This document shows positions 10,366-18,773 of a DNA stretch of 64,000 nucleotides, piece by piece. Location: positions 124,001 to 188,000 of the forward strand of contig JAIVFI010000027.1 of NCBI GenBank assembly GCA_025558095.1, read 5' to 3'. The stretch is from Hyaloraphidium curvatum (Eukaryota > Monoblepharomycota > Hyaloraphidiomycetes > Hyaloraphidiales > Hyaloraphidiaceae). The notes beneath the pieces were generated by a model. It saw only the letters and a list, made by a program, of their open reading frames with translations. It ran no database searches and was not told the origin of the DNA. The position numbers and the translations under genes are program-made. Position 1 is the first letter of the stretch. Each line of letters starts with the position of its first letter.

Positions 10366-12057
10366 TCAAGCGATAAGCCTGCGTCCCAGCGAACACCTGC
10401 GACCACCTGTCAGCAGCGATAGCGCCTTCCCCTGAGCCCTGTCTGCAACCCACCCATCCAAGGCGCACCCTCCGGTGACGTACCCGACCGACACGTGCAG
10501 GCCGAGGTAGTACGTGCCAGAGCTGCAGGCCGGCAGGGCGACGGGTCCCACGGTGCCGACTGTGGCGCCGGATGGGCAGTAGTCCTTGCTGCCGGGCCAC
10601 TTTCCGAAGGCGTAGACGGACTGGGAGCGCGCGTCGGGCTGCAAAGGACGGGAAGGTTCAGCCGAAGCGTCCCGATCGGGAAGCAGACCAACCAGAGAGC
10701 TTCCGCACCACACGTTCAGGTGCGCGTCCTTGACCACCGCCGTACCCGAGGTCGAAAAGGCCACCGAAACGCCCGAGCCGGTCCACTGTACGGCGAAGGT
10801 GCCCACGTTTGTCCCGCAGCTCCCGCGGCGCGGGATCGACGCCCCCGAACCGGGCGCGCACGCGGGGTTCGACGGGCCGTTCGAGAAGGCCGAGCCGCCG
10901 GCGACCAGGATGCCGGTGCCGAGATTGGTGCCCTGGGCGACGGCGCTGCGTGCGATCGAATCGCGTGTGAGTGCGGGCGACGGACGCTGCGCCGGCGAAC
11001 CGCACCCGATGAAAAGCCCCCAGCGAGAACCTTGCCAACTTGTGAATCCGGTGCTGGGGAGGTACCCGAAAGCACTATCCGAGCCGCAGATCGGTGGCGG
11101 CGTGGACACCGTCGTCGTTGGCGAGCTCGTGCTGCTGGGCGCCTCCGAAGTCGACGCTGGGGTCTCCGACGTCGTGGAAGTCGACGAGGTCGTGACGGGA
11201 GTCTCCGAAGTGATCCTAGTCAGCGAGCTGGTGCTCGACGACGGCCCGGGCCCCCAGTTCCCGGGAACGGTGAGCGTCGTGCACTGGCAGTACTGCGAGT
11301 CCGCGGCACTGAACGTGCTCGGCTCGTCGAGGGAGCAAGTTATGTCGGTGGACGGGGTCTTGTATGCCACGCACGCCCTGAAGATGACCGAGGACGGGGT
11401 GGCGTGGTCGCAGGGAATGGTGGTCAGGTCCGTGCGCAGGACGAGGGATCCGAAGCCGATGCGTTGGATGTCCCCGCAGGCGTCCGAGTCGATGTCGCTT
11501 CCCGTTTGCGCCGGGGTGTAGCTGACCGCGGAGCACGTGGTGCCGAAATCGACCTGAAAGGGATCCTGCGTCGAATTCGACGGGACGATCCAGAGTCCTG
11601 CGGCATGGCAAGGTCGGGGAGGACGATGATTGTCGTCGTCGAATCGCACCGATGTCGTACACGTTATCCGCAGGATCGCTCAGTTGAATGCTGAAACTTC
11701 CGGCTGGATAGCGTGTCATTGTACGTAGATTGCCAAGACGGGCCACGATCGACCCACATGCGGTCCCCGTCACGCCTGTGCATCTCTGAGTCACAATCGG
11801 GGCGGTGGCTGTCCGCACCTGGAAGATGCTGAAAGCGCTCCCCGTGCAAGATCCGACGGGACCTGTAGAGGATTGGAAGGAAGGCCGGAGCATGAAGAGC
11901 GCATTTAACATGGCTTCTTCAAGACCACGAAAAGCGGAGTCCGAGACTCACCGAACGAAGTGCAGGGCACGCCCGTGTTCTCCCCTGCGGACGCGCCGAG
12001 AGCCAGCGCGGCCGCGAGTAGCAGGAAAAGGAGGCGCGGTGCCCGCGGGGAGGCCAT
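10366..12057 (-). CDS. secreted Cys-rich protein B, paralog of protein A, 3-5 exons, about 480-516 aa
   Basis: The signal peptide and first ~215 residues match protein A (ENTG.PCTSF start, YDIGGLW.VPSNS, GSDIDSDACGDIQ, FRACVAYKTPS, YCQCTTLTVPGNW). A short STSETPAST-type linker of about 50 residues replaces A's long stalk. The C-terminal ~280-aa domain (for example QGTNLGTGILVAGGSAFSNG, then GTNVGTFAVQWTGSGVSVAF) has no resemblance to A's and I do not recognise it. Certain exons are 12057-11952, 11862-11650 and 11597-10366, all in phase. Two further 54-nt segments, 11757-11704 and 10692-10639, have GT-AG ends, contain no stop and keep frame if removed, so splicing there is ambiguous. The exact C-terminus is less certain than the N-terminus. 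Confidence 0.75.
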
Positions 12058-12467
12058 CTTCCGTCCAAGCGGGTTCGGTGCACGAGGATCCGTTATCGCA
12101 CGCGCGGCGGCGGGCGGAGGCCTGCTCGCACGAAGTCAAGGAGCTGCTGAGCGACACGCGACTAGTGGGTTTGCCGGGAGCCCCTCGACAAAAATGGCCA
12201 GCGGCGACGGCCTGGTTTGGCGGCGGAGCGGGGCGGAGTCGCGGGGGCCCAGGCGGAGATGGCGGCCCGAGCGGCGGCACGGTTCTCCGTCGCTCGCACC
12301 CTGCGGATCGACCCTATTACAGAGAATGGGCACCCAGGCTGCGGTAGGGCGCGGCGGAGTGGCGTGGATTGTTATCTGGTCGGAGGGGCGGTAACGCAAA
12401 GGCTTGTACGGGCGGCGTTGGAGTCACCGGTGCCTCGCTGCCCACTTCCGATCGATCGGTCGCCGAG
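12058..12467. other. intergenic, 410 bp between divergent genes
   Basis: This is shared 5' space of protein B (minus) and the ubiquitin-like gene (plus). I see no recognisable element beyond GC-rich sequence. Confidence 0.45.
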
Positions 12468-12713
12468 ATGCACACAAGACGACGAAGAAGTGACAGGAGA
12501 ACCACCAAGACGCTGACGGGCAAGCACCTCAAGCTCATCGTGAGGCCGATCGACACCGTCGAGGATCTGAAACTGGCGATACAGGGCAGGAAGGGCACCC
12601 CGCCCGAGATGCCGCGGATCATTTTCTCGGGCACGGAGCCGGAGGATTGGTGCCTTTTGGAGGTGCAGGAGGGGGACTGCGTCAACGTCGTCATCCGGTT
12701 CTGGGGCTGCTGA
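12468..12713 (+). CDS. divergent ubiquitin-like protein without a C-terminal Gly-Gly, 81 aa
   Basis: Residues about 14-78 align by eye with ubiquitin from its TLTGK segment: KTLTGKHLKLIVRPIDTVED, then LKLAIQGRKGTPPEM (ubiquitin IQDKEGIPPD), RIIFSGTEPED (RLIFAGKQLED) and VIRFWGC in place of LVLRLRGG. The first beta strand (MQIFVK) is replaced by an Arg-rich leader, and no GG is left for conjugation, so it is more likely a non-conjugated ubiquitin-fold protein. An upstream 5' exon supplying the first strand is possible. The start at 12468 is the closest in-frame ATG to the homology; another in-frame ATG occurs at 12369. Confidence 0.65.
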   Translation: MHTRRRRSDRRTTKTLTGKHLKLIVRPIDTVEDLKLAIQGRKGTPPEMPRIIFSGTEPEDWCLLEVQEGDCVNVVIRFWGC

Positions 12714-12859
12714 GCGCCTTGAAGTGTGGAGGATGCCTTTGTTTTGGCGTGTGTCTTGGAGAAGGGTCACGCTGCGGCATCCATGTAGAGTATTCCATTC
12801 CTACTACTGTTGACTTGTCTACGGAACGATCCGGTCGTCGTCGGTCGGACGGTTGCGCG

Positions 12860-14983
12860 ATGATTCGACAGTCAGACAGCGGCGGCCCGAGGACCGAGCC
12901 GGCGCGACGCCGACCCAAACACGCCGCCGGGGCCGCCATGGCGTCACCCTCCGCCGCGCCGCCGCCGGGGTCGCCCGCGCGGTTCGATGCCGAGGCGGGC
13001 CGCGTGGTGCGCACGTCGCCGTCGACGGTGTCGCTGCAGTCGGTGCCCGTCGCGGAGCGCCCGCCGCCGCAGCAGACCATCGGCGCGGACGAGCTCGCGG
13101 CGCACCTCCGCGGGGCGGCCGCCCCCAAAATCGAGGAGGAGCCGGGCGGCTGCTTCGGCTGCTGCCGGCCGTCGCCCGCGCCAAAAACCCCCGCAGCGGG
13201 GACGGGGAGGCGCCGCCCGTCGACAGACTCCAAGTCGACGCAGTCCTCCGGCTCGTCGATCGCCGCCTTCCGCCCGTCGATGCGCGCCGCTCTGGCCAAA
13301 ACGGCGTCGTTCGTCGGCTTCTCGCAGCTCGCCGGCGCGTCGGCCCCGCAGGACCTGCTGCTGCCGCTCGGCCCGCCGTCGCTCGCCGGCGAGACGTACC
13401 TCTCGACGCCGCGCCAGATCGGCTGGGGCGCAGAGGGCACCGTGCGCATCGTGAAGCGCCGCAGGGACGGCGCGTTCCTGGCCGCAAAGGTGTTCAGGCC
13501 GTCGCCCGACGGCATCCACCTGGTGCGCGCCTCGTTCGAGCGCACCATCGGCTTCGCCGTCGGCGGCCACCCCAACCTCGTGCAGATCCTGGACCTGACC
13601 CGCGCCAACGACCTCGCCTTCACGGTGATGGAGTACGTGCCCGGGGGCAACCTGCGCATGGCCATGGCCAAGCCGGGCTACATCCGCAGCCAGGCCGTGG
13701 CCGACGGCATCTTTGTCCAGCTGTGCCGTGCACTCCTGTGGATGCACGCCATGGGCGTGGCCCACAGGGACATCAAGCTGGAGAACGTCATGTGGCATCC
13801 GCGCAGGCCGCTGGCCAAGCTGGCGGACTTTGGCAACGCCGACGTGTTTTGGAACGCAAAGGGCTTCGCGGACGGGACCTTTGGCGGGGCCGACAACCTG
13901 GGCGCCGCGGCGTTCAAGAAGCGCGCCGAGGAGCGGCACCTCAGCGAGGCCATCCTCAAGGGCACGGGGATGACGGGGACCATGTCGGCGGGCCAGATGG
14001 TCCAGGCCGCCGGCGGCGACCTGGCCTACCTCGGCGGCCGCGTGGTCGCCGACGCCAAGCCCGCCACGGGCAACGGCAAAGCGGCCGGCAAGCCGCCCCC
14101 GGGCAAGCTCTTTTCCGCGGGGGACGACGATTCGGACCCCGAAACCGAGGACGGCTCGCACTCCCCACCCCGCGCCTCGGTCGGCTCCCTCGCCTCCTCC
14201 CGCTCCTCCGCCCGCGGCATCCCCCGCCCGCAGCTCGACGATCCCACCAGCCCCAGCGCCTTTTTCCAATCCCCCGCCGGCTCCTCGGAGGAAGCCGAGG
14301 GCCGCATCGACGAGGCCGCGTTCAAAGGGCACCTCCCCCTCTCCCCCACCGAATTCCGCCGCCCTTCCCGGTACCGCGACCCCGCGCGCAACTACGAGGG
14401 CCCCGTCCCCCCCGCCTTCTCCCCCTCGGACGACCCCACCGCCCCCTCCTGCCCCATCCGCCTGACCTTCGGCACCGTCGGCACCGCCGCCTACATCGCC
14501 CCCGAGCAGTACCTCAGCCCCCGCCGCCCGGACCCGTCCGATGCGACGGGGTGGTACGACCCCCGCCCCGTGGACGCGTGGATGTGCGGGGTGCTCTACC
14601 TGTACCTGTCCTCGCGGAGGATCCCGTGGGCGTCGGCGACAGAGACCGAGGCGGCGTACAGGCGGTGGCGCGAGGGCAAGGGGAGCAAGGTGATGGAGGA
14701 TTGGGAGGCGATGCGGGTGCCGTACGGGGGGAAGGAGGCCGAGCGGTACTTCCGCTCCGCCGGGGCGCGCGGGGTGATCATGGAGGACCGGGCGCGGCTG
14801 GTGAGGAGGATGATGGAGGTGGATCCGAGAAGGAGGGCGGGGGTGGCGGAAATAGTGGCGGATCCGGCTTTTGGGAAGATGGCGGAGGAGTTCGAGAGGA
14901 GGACGAGGGGGTTGGCGCAGGGGGGGTTCTACCTGGATCCCGACGACGCTCCCAAAGGGGGGGAGTCGTTCGCGGCGGACTAG
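12860..14983 (+). CDS. Ser/Thr protein kinase with a long insert in the activation segment (HAL/PTK2-like), 707 aa
   Basis: Canonical protein kinase in a single exon. It has a Gly-loop-like GWGAEGTV (about 188-195), ATP-binding Lys near 210 (FLAAKVF), catalytic AHRDIKLEN near 301-309, a DFG at 323-325 (LADFGNADVF) and an APE-type motif YIAPEQY near 545. All key catalytic residues are present, so it should be active. The unusual part is about 220 residues between DFG and APE, rich in Ser, Pro and acid and probably disordered. The long N-terminus (1-180) is Ser/Pro rich, with a CFGCC cluster near 98-102 that could be lipidated (inference). The overall look recalls fungal NPR/HAL5 kinases that regulate ion transporters, but this is only resemblance. 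The alternative start at 12938 (MASPSA) removes 26 residues. Confidence 0.85.
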   Translation: MIRQSDSGGPRTEPARRRPKHAAGAAMASPSAAPPPGSPARFDAEAGRVVRTSPSTVSLQSVPVAERPPPQQTIGADELAAHLRGAAAPKIEEEPGGCFGCCRPSPAPKTPAAGTGRRRPSTDSKSTQSSGSSIAAFRPSMRAALAKTASFVGFSQLAGASAPQDLLLPLGPPSLAGETYLSTPRQIGWGAEGTVRIVKRRRDGAFLAAKVFRPSPDGIHLVRASFERTIGFAVGGHPNLVQILDLTRANDLAFTVMEYVPGGNLRMAMAKPGYIRSQAVADGIFVQLCRALLWMHAMGVAHRDIKLENVMWHPRRPLAKLADFGNADVFWNAKGFADGTFGGADNLGAAAFKKRAEERHLSEAILKGTGMTGTMSAGQMVQAAGGDLAYLGGRVVADAKPATGNGKAAGKPPPGKLFSAGDDDSDPETEDGSHSPPRASVGSLASSRSSARGIPRPQLDDPTSPSAFFQSPAGSSEEAEGRIDEAAFKGHLPLSPTEFRRPSRYRDPARNYEGPVPPAFSPSDDPTAPSCPIRLTFGTVGTAAYIAPEQYLSPRRPDPSDATGWYDPRPVDAWMCGVLYLYLSSRRIPWASATETEAAYRRWREGKGSKVMEDWEAMRVPYGGKEAERYFRSAGARGVIMEDRARLVRRMMEVDPRRRAGVAEIVADPAFGKMAEEFERRTRGLAQGGFYLDPDDAPKGGESFAAD

Positions 14984-15545
14984 ATATCGCGGTTGGCCGA
15001 AAAGATGATATCTATGCCATCATGCGCCCGCACTGCTCATCAAATGCCTTCTGTTTCGCCATCATGTCACATTTGCAACCAACGCAACGAGTAATGCGCG
15101 GCGGCCTGTTCAGCAGCCACAAAGAAGGCGGATGAGATCGATTGTGACCCCCTCTTGAAAGAGGAGGGGTCCAAAGTAGTCGAGTTGCCTTATGCCAGCG
15201 TAGATGAGGCCGGGGTAGCGTAGTGGCCGGCGGATAATTGGGACCGCGATATGCGGGCCGGCGGCCGGGATGAAAGTGCTGATGGCGGCTGGGAAGGGAC
15301 CGGTGCGCCGACTTTCCTTTCCCCCACGTCAGAGCGTGCTCGTGCCGGCGTTCGGAACCATGCGGGCACGACGAGTCCGATCATGGTTCTGTCTGTTGGA
15401 TCCATGCGCCGACATCGGCCTCATGCGCGTTGGTGTTGGTCCCTGGCGGCGCGATTACGGCCGGTCGGCAGACGGTGACTGCCGAGGCCCGACGTGCCGA
15501 CGTGCCGCGCACCCCCCTGCGATACGAACCACAGACCGTACAGCG
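14984..15545. other. intergenic, 562 bp
   Basis: This holds the 3' flank of the kinase and the 5' flank of the secreted protein. No RNA gene or repeat is evident. Confidence 0.45.
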
Positions 15546-16292
15546 ATGGCGACCGCACCATGGTGGCTGTCGGTGCTCCTCGGCGCGATCCTGTGCCTCG
15601 ACGGCGCCCCGTTGAGCGGGGTCGCGGACCAAGTGGGACGGGAGAACAACAGCTGACGGCCGGGCTCCTCCAGCGACTTCGGCCACCCCGACGCGCCCCC
15701 GGACACGGTGCCGTGCGTGCAGGGCGGTGACCGCCGCTCGCTCTACCGGCGCTACGGCGGCGACGCCGACGCTTGGGCGGGCGCCGCCACGATCGACATC
15801 GCCAGCAACCTCCCGCCGACCAACGAGGTCACCAGCCTCATCGGCAGCGCGGTCGGCAACGGCCAGAAGAGGGCGCTCAGGTTCACGCTGCCGGCCGGGA
15901 AGGAGTGCCGGCTCGCCGCGGCCGTGCTCCGCCTGCTGGTTTCGAGCGGCGGGAGCCTGCCCGCCGTCACCATCCGCTCCCAGAAGAGCAGCGACCCGGC
16001 GGCCAACATCCTCGACACCTTCACCACCTCGGACGCGGTCGCCGAGGGCTCCGTCGCCGCCTACACCTACTCGGCCGGCGACCCCGCGCGGGTGTACGGC
16101 AACGGCACCGCCTTCGAGGTGCAGATCGAGGCCGCCGGCACCGCGGCCGCCACCTGGTCGAGCAGCAGCCCCACCAAGAACTTCGCGGGGGTCGCGACCC
16201 TGGCAGCCAACTACCGTTGGGCGTCCACAGGGTGGATCGTCGTCCTCACCAAGAACTCGCTCTCGCTCACGGGGACGTGCCGGGACGTGTAG
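15546..16292 (+). CDS. secreted beta-rich protein (choice-of-anchor-like fold), 2 exons, 227 aa
   Basis: Exon 1 (15546-15610) encodes the signal peptide MATAPWWLSVLLGAILCLDG. A 63-nt intron (15611-15673, GTTGAG...CAG) is followed by exon 2 (15674-16292); the phases join. The mature part has alternating polar and hydrophobic strands with motifs such as GQKRALRFTLPAGKECRLAA, LPAVTI, ILDTFTTSD and YRWASTGW. This resembles small bacterial 'choice-of-anchor' jelly-roll-like domains with PEP-CTERM-type contexts (resemblance only). There is no catalytic motif and no C-terminal anchor. Role unknown; extracellular location is well supported. Confidence 0.72.
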
Positions 16293-16594
16293 GCCGCGGG
16301 GGATTCCGCGGTTCGGGATTCGGGTGGGTGGCATCTGGCCGTTGGATGCGGCAGGAGGCGACTGTATGTCAACCCACTTTACTACAGCCAACTGCGGCCC
16401 GAACATCCCCCAAAAACCTCGCGTGTGGGGGGCCTCCAATTGTCCCCTTTGTGCCTCCGAAAGCGTCCGATCGCACGGAGAGGGCGCAGCGCGCAGAGCG
16501 GTCCGGCCGCACAGCGGGACCTGCACGGCCAAGAAGGCAGGAGAGGGTAGCCGGAAAGCGGCTTGTGCACGACCACCGCCCGCCGTCAGGTCCG
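16293..16594. other. intergenic between convergent genes, about 300 bp
   Basis: Tail-to-tail gap between the secreted protein (plus) and the sulfotransferase-like gene (minus). Nothing notable is seen. Confidence 0.45.
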
Positions 16595-17515
16595 TCACCC
16601 CTCGCAACCGCACCGCCTCGCCCTCTCCTCGAACCGCTCCAAAGCCTCCCTGTACAATTTCCTCTCCCCGCTCAGAATGTCGTCCAGGTGCTCCCGCGCC
16701 TTGACGCTGAGCGCCTCCCAATCCGCCGCCGAGAAGCCATCGTCGTCCCCCGCGCCGATCGCCTCGTTCGGCCCGGGCGTCCCGCCCAGCTCGCAGTGGA
16801 ACACGCACGCGCTGGCGGCGAACCGCTCCGCGATGCCGAAGAAGGCGGCCTCGGAGAACAGCCTCCGCCTCGCCATGGCGTGGTCGTCGTCCGAGGGTGC
16901 GCGGATGCCGCCGATGCCGGCGAGCGCCTTGGTGGCGGCCACGGCGCGCCCGGCGGGGCCCATGTCGCGCGCGCAGACGGTCCTGCTCGGGGCGGGATCG
17001 GGCTCGCGCAGGCAGCCCTCGACGAAATCCGAGTAGGCGGCGGCGATGTCCCGCGTGGTCCGCGGCTCCCTCCCGGCGGCGTCCCTCGCCCAGTGCGCGA
17101 GAAGCCGTGCGGCGGGATCGCGCAGCATCACGACGGCGGCGTGCTCGCCGTGCGGCGGCCAGGCAGCATTTTGAAGGTCCGTCTCGTTGCCGGCCGGCGC
17201 GCAGGCGAGCAGCGCGCCGCCGCACGCCACGTCTGCCGCGGCCGCGCGCGGGTCGACGCCCGCGGGGTGCGGCCGCCCTTTGGCGGGGCAGCCGAAGCCC
17301 TTCACGGCGCACTCGGGCAGGAAGTTGCGCAGCACCGTGACGAACGCCGCGCCGCTCTCGGGGATGTCGACGAACCGCAGCGCGGGCCGCGCCGGGCCGG
17401 GGGCAGCAGGGACGCCGCCCGCGAGCGCGGACGCCGCCGCGCGGAGGGTGCGGACCGCGAGCGCCGCGAGGACCGTTGCGACGAGCTCGAAGCAGAAGCG
17501 CCGGCGCAGCCGCAT
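16595..17515 (-). CDS. membrane-anchored sulfotransferase-like protein, single exon, 306 aa
   Basis: Predicted type II Golgi-like protein. A basic N-terminus and a single hydrophobic helix (about 8-32) are followed by a lumenal domain. ALRFVDIPESGAAFVTVLRNF sits where HxPKSGGT (the 5'-phosphosulfate-binding loop) occurs in sulfotransferases, and AVVMLRDPAARLLAHW matches the 3'-phosphate-binding strand (RxPxxRxxS/W). Later DYSFVEGCLR and CELGG segments are consistent with the fold. The loop has ESG instead of KSG, so PAPS binding by the usual Lys is doubtful; it may be a diverged or inactive member. Family call is moderate. Confidence 0.68.
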   Translation of the reverse strand: MRLRRRFCFELVATVLAALAVRTLRAAASALAGGVPAAPGPARPALRFVDIPESGAAFVTVLRNFLPECAVKGFGCPAKGRPHPAGVDPRAAAADVACGGALLACAPAGNETDLQNAAWPPHGEHAAVVMLRDPAARLLAHWARDAAGREPRTTRDIAAAYSDFVEGCLREPDPAPSRTVCARDMGPAGRAVAATKALAGIGGIRAPSDDDHAMARRRLFSEAAFFGIAERFAASACVFHCELGGTPGPNEAIGAGDDDGFSAADWEALSVKAREHLDDILSGERKLYREALERFEERARRCGCEG

Positions 17516-18773
17516 GGCTCCGGGCGGCCGCCGAAGCGCCGGGGGTCGATATTCTCGAGTTTGGGGGATCGCTGACGGCGGGCGGGCGGCTCACACCGAC
17601 CCCCTGAACCCTGTTTTCCGGATCCCCGGTGCCGACTTCCACAACCCCACACCGCACGCCTGCTAGAAAGTGGGCCGGCCTCCTCGCTGCCGCACTGGCT
17701 GCTGCGGCGGTGGCCGCACCCGACTCACCTGGCCGCCGGTCCGCACCGAAAAGGCAAGTACGCCCCGGCACCGACATCGTGGTTCGAGCCGGTGTTTTCA
17801 ACCTGATGGCTTGTAGCACGTTCCGGTGTATCACGCTCCGGTGTTTTCCTCATTCGCGGGACGTCTCCTTTCCCGGCCGGCTTCCGTTCCAGACGCAAGG
17901 GCACGGACCCTTGCCACCGGGGCAGCGAGCTCGCTGCCGTCCTCAGTCGCCGTGCAGATGCACCGGCACGTGTGCGTCACTGCCGTTTGCAACTAGCTGT
18001 GGGCAATGGATGCCTGTAGTCGGTCGGGGAACCGAAATACGAGAGTGAGTTTGCGTCCCACTGTCCCCACTGTCCCCCAAATGGGATCCCGCCGTTCCCG
18101 TCGCAATCCCACCGTTCCCATCGGCCATCGACGCCTCGCTTTGCGTTTGCACGCTGCTAGGAGACCGCAAGTTCCTCGACCACACCATCGATCCGTTCCG
18201 GGCGGCTGCGTTGTGGCTCGGAGACCCAAAACCAAGCACCGAACTCTATGAAGACTTCGATTCCGGATTGCTTTCGCCAAGGATCTCTTTCCTTCAGAGA
18301 GAAACAGTAGCTGAGCGGCTCCCTCCTCCCATTTCCGCGATCCGAAGCTGTCCGTGTCCCTCGAAACTGCTCCGTTGCGCAAGGCCGGGCGCTCGGCAAC
18401 CGCGCAGGGGTAGCACAACGCACGTCTTGTCGCCGCACTTCGAAGGCATTTTCCAGCTCGTTGCAGTCGATCGGGGTAAGGAATGTGGGGGCACGTATTG
18501 GTATCTTGGCGCTAGGCGCTTTCAAGTGCGTGCGGGCTGTGTCCAGCGGATGTCAACCCTGACTTGCTCGGTGCGGGAAATCATTGCACACTATCGATGA
18601 TAGCAAAAATCAGTCTGTTGGCTGTCGCAACACTCCCGGTTGCCCGGTATGCTGCGAGATGCCGCACACGCGGCGAGCTGTGCGGTGGCGAGCGCAAGGC
18701 TGGTGCCCCCAGACCCGCGGACCCGTCCTTTTCCCGCCCGCAACCGACGTCCGACGTCCGCCCGGATCGCGCG
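17516..18773. other. long intergenic region between divergent genes, 1,258 bp
   Basis: Shared upstream space of the sulfotransferase-like gene (minus) and the signal-peptide kinase (plus). A short CCC(A/G)CTGTCCC-type run near 18055-18075 is the only internal redundancy noticed. Open frames here lack protein character. Confidence 0.45.

Noticed and set aside
12853-15135. Second very long plus-strand frame over the kinase
   Set aside because: Shadow in +1 of the kinase; Arg/Gly/Pro-rich, no domain, while the kinase frame has every catalytic motif.
15381-17834. 817-codon minus-strand frame
   Set aside because: Runs antisense to the secreted protein and over the sulfotransferase in the wrong phase; shadow.
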